DNA from: Novosphingobium sp. PP1Y
Lineage (GTDB): Bacteria; Pseudomonadota; Alphaproteobacteria; Sphingomonadales; Sphingomonadaceae
NCBI RefSeq assembly: GCF_000253255.1
Contig: NC_015580.1
Coordinates: 217,001-281,000, forward strand
Reading direction: 5' to 3'
DNA length: 64,000 nucleotides
Below, one piece after another: positions 37,916 to 46,864 of the stretch. The translations under genes and the position numbers were made by a program. Each line of letters opens with the position of its first letter. Within the stretch, counting starts at the first letter, position 1. The notes beneath the pieces were generated by a model. The model did not search any database, was not told where the DNA came from, and worked only from the letters and a program-made list of their open reading frames with translations.

Positions 37916-38176
37916 TCAGGGGGTGCCGCCAAGCCCGAAGGTGGCATCCCCGCGCCCGGACAGGAGGACGCTCGTCTCGTCGACGCCGTCGACCTGGGTG
38001 ATGACGATGAAGTCGTGCTCCTGATCGTCCGGCGTTCCATCGAGGAAGATCTCCTCTCCCTTCATGCCCGACACGATGCCGATGCACGAACCGTCGGGAT
38101 TGAGTACCCGCATGCCCTTGCGGATCGTTCCCACGACCGTCGTCCAGGCGGTTTCCTCCGATCTCTGCTCTGTCAT
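37916..38176 (-). CDS. DUF2171-like small protein (PRC-barrel-like)
   Basis: The 86-residue protein reads IRKGMRVLNPDGSCIGIVSGMKGEEIFLDG, a pattern of the DUF2171/PRC-barrel type, followed by FIVITQVDGVDETSVLL. Proteins of this kind may bind other proteins or sense surfaces, but no function is known. AGGAG precedes the ATG. The plus-strand gap that follows leads to nrdB. Confidence 0.8.
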   Translation of the reverse strand: MTEQRSEETAWTTVVGTIRKGMRVLNPDGSCIGIVSGMKGEEIFLDGTPDDQEHDFIVITQVDGVDETSVLLSGRGDATFGLGGTP

Positions 38177-38581
38177 GGGATTTCTCCTGTTGAGGAGGGC
38201 ACAAATGCCATCCCCCTATATCATGAATAATGCCTCGGGCGGCGCTCGGGTTCCTGCGAGCGGCGCCGGGCCGCGCGCGGGGCGAAGCCAAGGACCAAGC
38301 ACGAGTCGCGTCGCATTCGAGCGGGTCGGCCGGGCTCTGGAATACTAGGTCTAGCGTCCCCATATTCATCGGGCCGCTAGATATGCGGGGGACGAGGCTG
38401 TGCATATGTTCCAGGCACGTCTCCCACCGCAAAGCGATTTTTGGTTATCGTGGCGCCCTTCGCTCGGGTCATGTCACTGCGGGCGAAAGCGTTTTCGACC
38501 CGGAAAGTCCTGCCGAGCCGCCGATCCGGCCGGCCGAATCGACCGGGCCACTGATCAACCGATGCCCGGAGTGAGTCGCCC
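38177..38581. other. 405-bp gap upstream of nrdB
   Basis: No gene is supported. CGTCCCC (38355-38361) and GGGGACG (38388-38394) form an inverted repeat whose arms continue as ATAT/ATAT with a 3-base bulge. This may be a regulatory hairpin or operator for nrdB, 188 bp before its start. The ATAT-centred arms recall NrdR boxes, but the match is weak. Confidence 0.4.
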
Positions 38582-39634
38582 ATGCCCCTTCTCGAAGCCC
38601 GCAAGACCTACAAGCCCTTCGAATATCCCTGGGCCTACGACTACTGGAAGCTCCAGCAGCAGGTCCATTGGCTGCCCGAGGAAGTGCCGCTGGGCGAAGA
38701 TTGCCGCGACTGGGCGCAGAAGCTTTCCGAGCATGAGCGCAACTTGCTCACGCAGATCTTCCGCTTCTTCACCCAGGCCGACGTCGAGGTGCAGGACTGT
38801 TACCACGACAAGTACGCGCGGGTGTTCAAGCCGACCGAGATCAAGATGATGCTCACCGCCTTCTCCAACATGGAGACGGTGCACATCGCGGCCTACTCGC
38901 ACTTGCTCGACACCATCGGCATGCCCGAGAGCGAGTACGGCATGTTCCTCGAATATGCCGAGCTCAAGGACAAGCACGACTATCTGCAGCGTTTCGGCGT
39001 CGATTCCGATGAGGACATTGCCCGCACGCTCGCCATGTTCGGCGGTTTCACAGAGGGCGTGCAGCTTTTCGCGAGCTTCGCGATGCTGATGAACTTCCCG
39101 CGCTTCAACAAGATGAAGGGCATGGGCCAGATCGTTTCATGGTCGGTGCGCGACGAATCGCTGCACTGCGAGGGCATCACCCGCCTGTTCCACGCCTTCA
39201 CCAAGGAACGCGACTGCCTGACCAAGGCGGTGAAGGAAGACATCGCCGACCAGTGCCAGACGACCGTGCGGCTGGAAGACAACTTCATCGACCTGGCCTT
39301 CGAGCTGGGCCCGGTCCCCGGCATGACCGCCAAGGACATCAAGAAGTACATCCGCTTCATCGCGGACTGGCGTCTCGGCCAGCTTGGCCTCAAGCCGATC
39401 TACCTGATCGACGAGCACCCGCTGCCCTGGCTGCAGCCGCTGCTCAACGGCGTCGAGCATGCCAACTTCTTCGAGACCCGCGCCACCGAATATTCCAAGG
39501 GCGCGACCCGCGGCAACTGGAACGACGTCTGGACGAACTTCGACCAGCGCCGCAAGGCCAAGGCCAACGACGTCGACGAACTCGACGACGGCAGCGAGCC
39601 CGACATGTTCGGCGGCACGCAGGCAGCGGAGTAA
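38582..39634 (+). CDS. nrdB: Class I ribonucleotide reductase, beta subunit
   Basis: NrdB holds the dinuclear metal centre and radical used by NrdA. The 350-residue ferritin-like protein has all expected ligands: Asp67, Glu98, His101, Glu158, Glu192 and His195, and the candidate radical Tyr105 in the ExxHxxxY pattern, so it should be a tyrosyl-radical enzyme (metal type not decided by sequence). There is no N-terminal ATP-cone. The C-terminus (DMFGGTQAAE) is the likely NrdA-docking tail. It begins 2.1 kb after the nrdA stop, beyond a terminator, so it must have its own promoter. Confidence 0.95.
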   Translation: MPLLEARKTYKPFEYPWAYDYWKLQQQVHWLPEEVPLGEDCRDWAQKLSEHERNLLTQIFRFFTQADVEVQDCYHDKYARVFKPTEIKMMLTAFSNMETVHIAAYSHLLDTIGMPESEYGMFLEYAELKDKHDYLQRFGVDSDEDIARTLAMFGGFTEGVQLFASFAMLMNFPRFNKMKGMGQIVSWSVRDESLHCEGITRLFHAFTKERDCLTKAVKEDIADQCQTTVRLEDNFIDLAFELGPVPGMTAKDIKKYIRFIADWRLGQLGLKPIYLIDEHPLPWLQPLLNGVEHANFFETRATEYSKGATRGNWNDVWTNFDQRRKAKANDVDELDDGSEPDMFGGTQAAE

Positions 39635-40127
39635 TCCGCCAGGCCACACGCCGCTGCGTCATGGCGGCCTCTCCCGCACAAGCGGGAAAACGACAAGACC
39701 GCCCCTCCCGCGCGCGGGAGGGGCCCGGGGTGGGCGCGGCTACCTCGACTGCCGTCTTGCTGCAGTGCAAAATCGCCACGCTGCCTGTGACATGAAAGAC
39801 ACGCGCGGCAATTACCGGGCCATCGGTGCCGTATTCTTGCAACCTTGGGATTGTACCCGGCGTTGAAACGTCGGAACAAGGGTGCAGCCGGGTTCGGCAG
39901 GACATGGCAAGCCTGTTCCTGCCACTCGTGCCGGAGGAAGCGTCAGCGAAAGCAGGCGCCAGAGCCGGCCAGGCGCCGCCCGGACAGCGCGAATCCCCGT
40001 CCGGGCGGCGCTGCCTCTTCCTGCGAAACGCTTGCCGCAGGACGGAGCAATGGAGCGTCCTGGCGGAGCATCATGATACCGCATCATGACTTGGCCACGA
40101 CGCTCCTTTTTCTTCGGGAGATCCCGT
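39635..40127. other. 493-bp gap with REP-like palindromes
   Basis: Between nrdB and the convergent DUF4870-like gene no frame is supported. The left part holds two hairpins, TCCCGC/GCGGGA (39672-39687) and a 24-bp GC palindrome (39701-39724). The rest shows no clear feature. Confidence 0.5.
39672..39724. repeat. REP-like pair of GC-rich hairpins
   Basis: TCCCGC (39672-39677) pairs with GCGGGA (39682-39687); 13 bases later GCCCCTCCCGC (39701-39711) meets its complement in the palindrome ending at 39724. It lies in the convergent gap after nrdB and may serve as a two-way terminator or REP element. Confidence 0.55.
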
Positions 40128-40496
40128 TCAGGCCAGCCAGGTTGATGGATTGGGCATCGGTGCATGCTTCTGCGCGTTGAGCAGGCTCAACACGCTGCGC
40201 ACGATCACCAGCACTGCGACGGCGGGCAGGATCAGGAAGCCGATCAGCACGATCATCAGCATGAAGCCCACGACAGAGCCGACCAGCCCGATCCAGAACG
40301 TGTTGATCAGGTACTGGTAATGCGAAACTTCCCAGTCCGCTTTCGGTTCGTTGCGCCAGACAAATGCAAGAACGATGCCGACGATCGCCGTTACCCCGGT
40401 CAGGAACGAGGCAAGATAAAGCAGGCTGATGATCGTCGGATTATTGAACTCGAAACCTGAATTGGCAGGCGTCGGGGTGGGCTTCATTTCATCCAT
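40128..40496 (-). CDS. DUF4870/Tic20-like membrane protein
   Basis: The 122-residue protein has about three membrane segments after a short polar N-terminus, with the pattern ISLLYLASFLTGVTAIVGIVLAFVWR...YLINTFWIGLVGSVVG. This layout is typical of the small DUF4870 family. A GGAGG ribosome binding site precedes the ATG at 40496; a second ATG lies three codons later. Its function is unknown. Confidence 0.82.
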   Translation of the reverse strand: MDEMKPTPTPANSGFEFNNPTIISLLYLASFLTGVTAIVGIVLAFVWRNEPKADWEVSHYQYLINTFWIGLVGSVVGFMLMIVLIGFLILPAVAVLVIVRSVLSLLNAQKHAPMPNPSTWLA

Positions 40497-40630
40497 GGTA
40501 ATCCTCCACGATGGCCGGCCCCGATGCTGCCTGTAATACTCTTGAGGCGCAAGACACTGATTTTGAGGCGGTCACGCACGCCGCGAAAGTGAAAGTGGGG
40601 GCGCAGGGCGGCCCGGTTTCCCGCCCTCTT

Positions 40631-41893
40631 TCAGCCCAGACCGAGGAACAGTCCGGCCAGCGCCGCGCTCATCAGGTTGGACAGGCTCCCTGCGGCCAGC
40701 GCGCGCAGGCCGAGGCGGGCGATCACCGGGCGCTGGTTGGGCGCCAGCCCGCCGGTCACCGCCATCTGGATCGCGATCGAGGAGAAATTGGCAAAGCCGC
40801 ACAGCGCGAAGGTCACGACGGCGACAGTCCGCGGGGACAGACCTGCCGCGCCGCCAAGGTCGATGAAGGCGACGAACTCGTTGAGCACGATCTTCGTGCC
40901 GAACAGGCTGCCGGCCTGCATCGCCTCGTGCCAGTCGGGCGCGGCGAGCAGGTAGAAGATCGGCGCGAGCAGGTAGCCAAGCAGCGACTGGAAAGTGACG
41001 TCCTGGTAGCCGAACAGACCTGCAGCCCAGCCGACCACGCCATTGGCCAGCGCGATCAGGGCAACGAAGGCAAGTACCATCGCGCCGACAGCGACTGCCA
41101 GCTTCACGCCCGTCTGCGCGCCTTGCGATGCGGCCATGATGATATTGGCGGGGCGTTCCTCGTCATGCGGCACCTCGACCTGTGCGCCGCGGGCAGCGGC
41201 TTCCAGCGCCGCATCTTCCTGGGCCAGCGTCACCCTGCGCGGATCGGGCATGATCATCTTGGCCATGAAGATGCCGCCCGGTGCGGACATGAAGGCGGCA
41301 GCCACGAGGTAATCGATGCGGATGCCCATGCTGGCATAGGCGGCCAGGATCGTGCCGGCGACCCCGGCCAGGCCGACCGTCATCACGCAGAACAGCTGCG
41401 AGGGTGTCAGCCCGGCAATGTAGGGGCGAATCACCAGCGGGCTTTCGCTTTGGCCGACGAAGATGTTGGAGGCCGCGCACAGGCTTTCGACCTTGCTGAT
41501 CCCGGTCACTTTCTCCAGCGCGCCGCCGATCCAGCGGATCACCAGCGGCATGATCCGCAGGTAGTAGAGGATCGAGATAAGCGAGGCGAAGAAGATGATG
41601 ACCGGCAATGCCGAGATGGCGAAGCTGGTGCCGCCGATCTCCGGGCGGGCGAGGGGCCCGAACAGGAATTCCACCCCGGCATGGGCATAGCCGAGCAAGT
41701 TGCTCACGCCCCGTGACGCGCCGTTCAGCAGCGAGCGGCCGAAGGGCACGTAAAGGACGAGGGCGGCAAAGCCGGCCTGCAGCGCAAAGGCGGCGCCGAC
41801 CACGCGGGGGCGGATGGCCTTGCGATCTGTGGAGAGGAGGAATGCGACAGCCGCGATGAGAGCAATGCCGATGAGGCTATAGGCAACGTGCAT
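40631..41893 (-). CDS. nupC: Concentrative nucleoside transporter (NupC/CNT family)
   Basis: CNT proteins import nucleosides with H+ or Na+. The product from the ATG at 41893 (MHVAYSLIGIAL) is 420 residues with about ten hydrophobic segments and the family motifs SNIFVGQSESPLVIRPYI and LNEFVAFIDLG, plus GFANFSSIAIQMAVTGGLAPNQRP near the end. An ATG at 41902 is closer to the GGAG box and may be the real start. It is divergent from the queuosine-precursor transporter gene. Imported nucleosides could feed the salvage routes that meet PurH and NrdAB. Confidence 0.92.
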   Translation of the reverse strand: MHVAYSLIGIALIAAVAFLLSTDRKAIRPRVVGAAFALQAGFAALVLYVPFGRSLLNGASRGVSNLLGYAHAGVEFLFGPLARPEIGGTSFAISALPVIIFFASLISILYYLRIMPLVIRWIGGALEKVTGISKVESLCAASNIFVGQSESPLVIRPYIAGLTPSQLFCVMTVGLAGVAGTILAAYASMGIRIDYLVAAAFMSAPGGIFMAKMIMPDPRRVTLAQEDAALEAAARGAQVEVPHDEERPANIIMAASQGAQTGVKLAVAVGAMVLAFVALIALANGVVGWAAGLFGYQDVTFQSLLGYLLAPIFYLLAAPDWHEAMQAGSLFGTKIVLNEFVAFIDLGGAAGLSPRTVAVVTFALCGFANFSSIAIQMAVTGGLAPNQRPVIARLGLRALAAGSLSNLMSAALAGLFLGLG

Positions 41894-41997
41894 TCGGCGC
41901 ATTTCTCCGCAGGAGGCCAAAAAACCCGGCAAACCTAATGCCCTGCGCAAAAGGCGGCTAGTGCAATTGCGAAGCCGAACGGTTAGATCGTCCGACC

Positions 41998-42678
41998 ATG
42001 ATCACGCCCCCCTTGCCGCAATCGCGCAATTGCCCGCCAGGCCTGATGCTCTTCTCGCTGATTTATGGCGGCATGGTGACACTGGGCGGCGTCTTGGGCG
42101 CCAAGCAGGTGTCTATCGGGCCGCTTGCGGTGGAGGCGGGTATCTTCCCATTCCTGACCCTGGTGGCGACGTCCAGCGGTATTGCCGAACTCTACGGCAA
42201 GGATACCGCGAACCGGCTGGCGCGCTTCGGGCTGGTGCCGCTTGTCATGGCGATCGCGCTGACTTTCTTCGTGCTGCAACTGCCCACCGATCCGGGCATG
42301 TATGAGCCGGCCAAGGCCGCCTTTCCGGTAATCCTGGGCCAGTCGGGGCGGATGATGGCGGCAGGGATCTGCGCCTATGCCGTCTCGCTCACGCTCAATA
42401 TCTGGATCTTCTCGAAGCTGCGGGCCGCGACCGGGCGCTTCGCCGGCTTGCGCGGCTTCATCGCGGCGGCGCTCTCGCAGATCGTCGACACGATGATCTT
42501 CATCACCATCTCGTTCTACGGCGTGCGCGAGATCTTCGGGATCCTGGTCGGGCAGGCGCTTGCCAAGGTCGTGCTCTCGGCCGTCGTGGTCCCGATCGTG
42601 ATCTGGATCGTCGTGAAACTCGGCCATTTTCTGGACGGAAACGCCGAAAATGCTTCAAATCGCGCGCAGGAGCGTTAA
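41998..42678 (+). CDS. Queuosine precursor transporter (YhhQ/VUT family)
   Basis: The 226-residue membrane protein has about six membrane segments and the family motifs GGMVTLGGVLGAKQV and IYGKDTANRLARFGL-like loop ELYGKDTANR, with SQIVDTMIFITISFYG near the C-terminus. YhhQ imports the queuosine precursors preQ0/preQ1. This fits queG at the other end of the window: cells could salvage precursors and finish queuosine with QueG. Its 3' end lies 10 bp before the argB start, so the two may be co-transcribed without functional link. Confidence 0.9.
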   Translation: MITPPLPQSRNCPPGLMLFSLIYGGMVTLGGVLGAKQVSIGPLAVEAGIFPFLTLVATSSGIAELYGKDTANRLARFGLVPLVMAIALTFFVLQLPTDPGMYEPAKAAFPVILGQSGRMMAAGICAYAVSLTLNIWIFSKLRAATGRFAGLRGFIAAALSQIVDTMIFITISFYGVREIFGILVGQALAKVVLSAVVVPIVIWIVVKLGHFLDGNAENASNRAQER

Positions 42679-42688
42679 AGCGCACCCC

Positions 42689-43588
42689 ATGCCGAATCCA
42701 CACGATCCCTCGCTCCTTGCCAAGGCCGAAACGCTCGTCGACGCGCTGCCTTACCTGCAGCGTTACGCAGGTCGCACCTTCGTCGTGAAGTACGGCGGCC
42801 ATGCCATGGGCGATCCCGAACTGGCGCACGATTTCGCCGAAGATGTCGTCCTGCTCAAGGCGGTGGGCATCAACCCCGTGGTCGTCCACGGCGGCGGCCC
42901 GCAGATCGGTGCCATGCTCAAGAAGGTCGGGGTGGAAAGCCAGTTCATCGACGGGCTGCGCGTCACCGACAAGGCGACTGCCGAAGTGGCCGAGATGGTC
43001 CTTTCAGGGGCGATCAACAAGGAGATCGTGGGCTGGATCGCCAAGGCCGGCGGGCGCGCGATGGGCCTGTCGGGCAAGGACGGCGGCCTCGTCACCGCCC
43101 GCAAGGTGCAGCGCACCAGCAAGGATCCGGACAGCAATATCGAGCGCGTGGTCGATCTCGGCTTCGTCGGCGAACCCGACAGGATCGATACCAGCGTGAT
43201 CGAATCGATTTCGGCGGCGGGCATGATCCCGGTCATCGCGCCGATCGCGCCGGGCCCCAATGGCGAGACCTACAACGTCAACGCCGATACGATGGCCGGC
43301 TCCATCGCGGCGGCACTGGGCGCAGCGCGCCTGTTCCTGCTCACCGACGTGCACGGCGTGCTCGACAAGCAGGGAGAGCTGCTGACCGACTTGCGCCCGG
43401 CCGACATCGACCGCCTGCAGAAGGACGGAACCATCTCGGGAGGGATGATCCCGAAGCTGGAAACCTGCGTCCATGCCGTGGAAGCTGGGTGTGAAGCCGC
43501 CGTTGTCCTTGACGGACGGGTATCGCATGCCATGTTATTGGAAATTTTCACGCAGGAAGGTGCCGGCACGCTCATCCGCGCAGGCTAG
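42689..43588 (+). CDS. argB: Acetylglutamate kinase
   Basis: ArgB phosphorylates N-acetyl-L-glutamate, the second step of arginine synthesis. The 299-residue protein has the amino acid kinase fold: VVKYGGHAMGD, VVVHGGGPQIGAML, NVNADTMAGSIAAALGA and the C-terminal GGMIPKLETC loop typical of the family. MPNPHDPSLL at 42689 fits homologues; an ATG at 42650 overlaps the upstream gene and is less likely. It is followed by a lipoprotein gene. Confidence 0.95.
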   Translation: MPNPHDPSLLAKAETLVDALPYLQRYAGRTFVVKYGGHAMGDPELAHDFAEDVVLLKAVGINPVVVHGGGPQIGAMLKKVGVESQFIDGLRVTDKATAEVAEMVLSGAINKEIVGWIAKAGGRAMGLSGKDGGLVTARKVQRTSKDPDSNIERVVDLGFVGEPDRIDTSVIESISAAGMIPVIAPIAPGPNGETYNVNADTMAGSIAAALGAARLFLLTDVHGVLDKQGELLTDLRPADIDRLQKDGTISGGMIPKLETCVHAVEAGCEAAVVLDGRVSHAMLLEIFTQEGAGTLIRAG

Positions 43589-43634
43589 GATTTTTGCGAA
43601 GGGGACCAAGGGTCTGAAAGGCATCTCTAAAACC

Positions 43635-44189
43635 ATGCATCTCAAAGCCGCTTTTGCCACCGCGCTCACGGCGAGCGTGCTGCTGCTCTCCGCCTGCGAC
43701 AAGGAGCCGCCGATGGCCGAGCCTTCCGCCAGCATCAGCGGCGAGGCAAGCGAAGGTGCCATGGTTCAGGAAGTGCCTTCCGCCGATGCCTCCGGGGCGG
43801 CATCCGCCGGCCTGGCCGCCGGTCTGGACATGGCCGCGCTCAAGGAGCGCCGCGATCCCGAACGCTTGCTGCGTTTCTACACCAATGCCATCCGCATCGG
43901 CGACTGGGGCGATGCCGCCAGGGCCTGGAGCCTCGACGCGCAGATGACGCCCGAGAAGCTCGAGAAGGAATTCGGCGGTAATGCCGGGCCGAAGGTGGCG
44001 GTGGGCAAGGGCGATACCTCGGGCGCTGCCGGATCGCTCTATTACGAGGCGCCGATGGTGGTCGACTTCGCCGATGGACGTCCCTCGCGCCGCGGCACGA
44101 TTGTCCTGCGCCGCGTCAACGATGTGCCGGGAGCCAGCGAGGAACAGCTCAACTGGCGGATCGAGCGCACCTCCACCCTGCCGCAATAG
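43635..44189 (+). CDS. Putative lipoprotein of unknown function
   Basis: From the ATG at 43635 the product is 184 residues. It has a lipoprotein signal with lipobox LLSAC (Cys21), then a Ser/Ala/Glu-rich linker of about 40 residues, then a compact domain (RRDPERLLRFYTNAIRIGDWGDAARAW). It should be anchored in a membrane facing the periplasm. No family is recognised. It follows argB after 46 bp on the same strand. Confidence 0.8.
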   Translation: MHLKAAFATALTASVLLLSACDKEPPMAEPSASISGEASEGAMVQEVPSADASGAASAGLAAGLDMAALKERRDPERLLRFYTNAIRIGDWGDAARAWSLDAQMTPEKLEKEFGGNAGPKVAVGKGDTSGAAGSLYYEAPMVVDFADGRPSRRGTIVLRRVNDVPGASEEQLNWRIERTSTLPQ

Positions 44190-44294
44190 TCTTTCGTCGG
44201 CGGGCATGGGTCCGCTGCAGACTGCGGCCTTGCTCCCCACGCGCCTGCTCGGCTATCAGCCGCAGCGCCAGTTCCAGAAGAAAGGGAGCAGGAC

Positions 44295-44588
44295 TTGCTC
44301 TTCTACACCCTCTACCAGATCATCGATTACCTCGTGAACATCATCGTGTTCGTGGTGATCGTGCAGTTCGTGCTGGGCCTGTTGATCGCCTTCAACGTGG
44401 TCAACATGCACAACCAGTTCGTGGCGTCGGTCTATCAGGCCCTCAATGCCCTGCTCGAACCGCTGCTGCGGCCGATCAGGCGCCTGATGCCCAGCACCGG
44501 GACGATCGATTTCTCGCCCATGATCCTGATCATCGGGCTTACCATCCTCCAGATCATCCTGGGCAATCTCGCAAGGGCCTACGGCTGA
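44295..44588 (+). CDS. YggT family membrane protein
   Basis: The 97-residue protein has two hydrophobic segments around a conserved central loop, NQFVASVYQALNALLEPLLRPIRRLMPSTGTIDFSPMI, the YggT signature. The start is TTG, preceded by GGAGCAGGAC with good spacing. The stop overlaps the folD start (TGATG), so the two are coupled. YggT proteins have been linked to division, K+ or envelope functions, without a settled activity. Confidence 0.9.
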   Translation: MLFYTLYQIIDYLVNIIVFVVIVQFVLGLLIAFNVVNMHNQFVASVYQALNALLEPLLRPIRRLMPSTGTIDFSPMILIIGLTILQIILGNLARAYG

Positions 44589-45484
44589 TGAGCGAAGCAG
44601 CGATTATCGACGGCAAGGCATTCGCCGAAGGCCTGCGCGGCCGCGTCGCCACTTTCGCGTCGCAGTTCGAGGCGAAGGCCGGGCGCAAGGCTGGCCTGGC
44701 AGTGGTTCTCGTGGGTGAGGACCCGGCAAGCCAGGTCTATGTGCGCAACAAGGGCAAGCAGACGCTTGCCTGCGGGATGAACAGCTTCGAGCACAAGCTT
44801 GATGCCGACACGAGCGAGGCAGACCTGCTGGCGCTCGTCGAAAAGCTCAATGCCGACCCGGCGGTGGACGGGATTCTCGTCCAGCTGCCGCTGCCTGCGC
44901 ACATGAACGAGCAGAAGGTCATCGCCACGATCAATCCGGACAAGGACGTCGACGGTTTCCATGTCGTCAATGTCGGCCGTCTGGCGACCGGGCTGCCCGG
45001 TTTCGTGCCCTGCACGCCGCTGGGCTGCTTGATGCTGCTGAAGGACCGGCTCGGCTCGCTTTCGGGCCTCGATGCCGTGGTCATCGGTCGCTCCAACATC
45101 GTCGGCAAGCCGATGGCGCAGTTGCTCACGGCGGAAAGTTGCACGGTGACGATTGCGCACAGCCGCACCAAAGACCTTCCCGAGGTCGTGCGCCGCGCCG
45201 ACATCGTCGTGGCTGCCGTGGGTCGTCCGGAAATGGTCAAGGGTGACTGGATCAAGCCCGGTGCCACCGTGATCGACGTAGGTATCAACCGCGTTCCCGC
45301 GGCAGAGGAAGGCAAGACGAAGCTCGTTGGCGACGTCGACTTCGCTTCGGCCTTGCCAGTTGCCGGGGCGATCACCCCGGTACCCGGCGGCGTGGGGCCG
45401 ATGACGATTGCCGTGCTCCTGCGCAATACCCTGGTGGCCGCGCATCGCAACGCCGGCGTCGCGCTTGACGAGAACGCGATTTGA
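44588..45484 (+). CDS. folD: Bifunctional methylenetetrahydrofolate dehydrogenase/cyclohydrolase
   Basis: FolD interconverts methylene-, methenyl- and 10-formyl-tetrahydrofolate, providing one-carbon units for purines (PurH) and formyl-methionine. The 298-residue protein has VGEDPASQVYVRNKGKQTLACGM with the catalytic Lys, QLPLPAHM, the dinucleotide fold VVIGRSNIVGKPMAQLL and the C-terminal TPVPGGVGPMTIAVLLRNT. It overlaps the next gene, whose TTG start is inside the folD stop region. Confidence 0.96.
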   Translation: MSEAAIIDGKAFAEGLRGRVATFASQFEAKAGRKAGLAVVLVGEDPASQVYVRNKGKQTLACGMNSFEHKLDADTSEADLLALVEKLNADPAVDGILVQLPLPAHMNEQKVIATINPDKDVDGFHVVNVGRLATGLPGFVPCTPLGCLMLLKDRLGSLSGLDAVVIGRSNIVGKPMAQLLTAESCTVTIAHSRTKDLPEVVRRADIVVAAVGRPEMVKGDWIKPGATVIDVGINRVPAAEEGKTKLVGDVDFASALPVAGAITPVPGGVGPMTIAVLLRNTLVAAHRNAGVALDENAI

Positions 45485-46203
45485 AGCCTGCCGCGCTCGG
45501 TCTTGCGCTGCTGGCGCTGGCCGGGGTGCTTGCATCCCCGGCACTGGCCGAGCCGCGTCGCCGGCCCGGCCCCGGCACTGCCAATCCGAGCGCGCTGGTC
45601 GCCGCTGAAATCGCCTTCAATCGCCTCGCGCATGACAAGGGGCAATGGACGGCGTTTCGCAAGACCTCCGACGAATCCGCGATCATGTTCGTGCCGCAGC
45701 CGGTCCTTGCAAGGTCGTGGCTCGGCGGGCGATCCGACCCCGCGCAGCCCGTGCAGTGGGAGCCTTACGAGGTCTGGATGAGCTGTGATGGTTCGCTGGG
45801 CGTCACTCGCGGCGCCTATCAGGCGCCCGGCGGCGCGGCGGGTTATTTCACGACGATCTGGCGGCTGGACAAGAAGGGCGAATACCGCTGGGTGCTCGAC
45901 CAGGGCGCGCCGCTGGCCAAGCCGCTCGACAAGCCCTTCATGCTATCCGCCTCCGTAGCCGACTGCCCGTCGCGCGGCGAGTGGCCGGGCGCCTATCGCG
46001 GCAAGGCCGAGGATGAGCGCCGCGACCGCGAGCCGATCAAAGTTGCAGGCATGGACGGCAGCGGCACGTCGGACGACGGCACGCTGACCTGGGCCTACCA
46101 CGTCGAACCCGACTTTGCCCGAACCCTTACCGTGTCATTGCGAAAGGATGGCGAGATGAAGCCCGTGCTTTCCCTGAAAGTCAGTGCCGAGGACGCCAGG
46201 TAG
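45481..46203 (+). CDS. Exported protein of unknown function
   Basis: The TTG at 45481 overlaps the folD stop (4 bases), giving a 240-residue product with a clear signal peptide (MKPAALGLALLALAGVLASPALA). The mature part resembles NTF2/SnoaL-like periplasmic proteins in its start (AEIAFNRLAHDKGQWTAFRKTSDESAIMFVPQP), followed by strand-rich sequence with two Cys. No catalytic residues are recognised. It is co-transcribed with yggT-folD and probably with marC. Confidence 0.82.
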   Translation: MKPAALGLALLALAGVLASPALAEPRRRPGPGTANPSALVAAEIAFNRLAHDKGQWTAFRKTSDESAIMFVPQPVLARSWLGGRSDPAQPVQWEPYEVWMSCDGSLGVTRGAYQAPGGAAGYFTTIWRLDKKGEYRWVLDQGAPLAKPLDKPFMLSASVADCPSRGEWPGAYRGKAEDERRDREPIKVAGMDGSGTSDDGTLTWAYHVEPDFARTLTVSLRKDGEMKPVLSLKVSAEDAR

Positions 46204-46209
46204 AATTCC

Positions 46210-46845
46210 ATGCTTGAGCTGTTTCTTTCGGCTTTCGTATCGCTGTTCGTTGTCATCGACCCGCCCGGGTGCGCGCCGATCTATGCCGGACTTTCGGCCG
46301 ACGCCACGCGGCGGCAGGCCATTGCGATGGCTGCCCGTGCCTGCGTCATCGCCGCGATCATTCTCGTCATATTCGCGCTGTTCGGCGAAAAGCTGCTTGG
46401 CGCGCTGCACATCGAGCTCAATGCCTTTCGCATCGCAGGCGGCATCATGCTGTTCATGATCGCCACCGAAATGGTGTTCGAAAAGCGTACGCAGCGCCGC
46501 GAAGAGCGGGCCGAGAAAATCATGGCGACGCCGGAAGTGGAGGACGTGTCGGTCTTCCCGATGGCCATGCCGATGCTCGCCGGGCCGGGTTCTATCGCCA
46601 CGATCATGCTGCTGACCGCGCGCGCCCAGGGCATCGAGCAGACCTTTGCCGTGCTGGGCGCGATGCTGCTCGTCCTTTTGCTCAGCTTTGCCGCGCTTGC
46701 TGCCGCCGGGCCCTTGATGCGGGTGCTGGGGGACAAGGTGGAGGCGGTGATTACCCGCCTGCTGGGCGTCCTGCTGGCCGCGCTGGCGGCGCAGTACGTA
46801 ATCGACGGCGTCACCGCCGTGCTGCGCTTCCCGGCGGCGGCCTGA
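46210..46845 (+). CDS. MarC/UPF0056 family membrane protein
   Basis: The 211-residue protein has six hydrophobic segments and the family signatures FVVIDPPGCAPIYAGL at the start and PMAMPMLAGPGSIATIMLL in the middle. MarC was once linked to multiple antibiotic resistance, but that role is doubtful; the activity is unknown. It starts 6 bp after the preceding exported-protein gene, so it is in the same operon. It is convergent with the Lon-N protein gene (19 bp apart). Confidence 0.92.
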   Translation: MLELFLSAFVSLFVVIDPPGCAPIYAGLSADATRRQAIAMAARACVIAAIILVIFALFGEKLLGALHIELNAFRIAGGIMLFMIATEMVFEKRTQRREERAEKIMATPEVEDVSVFPMAMPMLAGPGSIATIMLLTARAQGIEQTFAVLGAMLLVLLLSFAALAAAGPLMRVLGDKVEAVITRLLGVLLAALAAQYVIDGVTAVLRFPAAA

Positions 46846-46864
46846 GCCGCCGCCGTGCGCGCTT

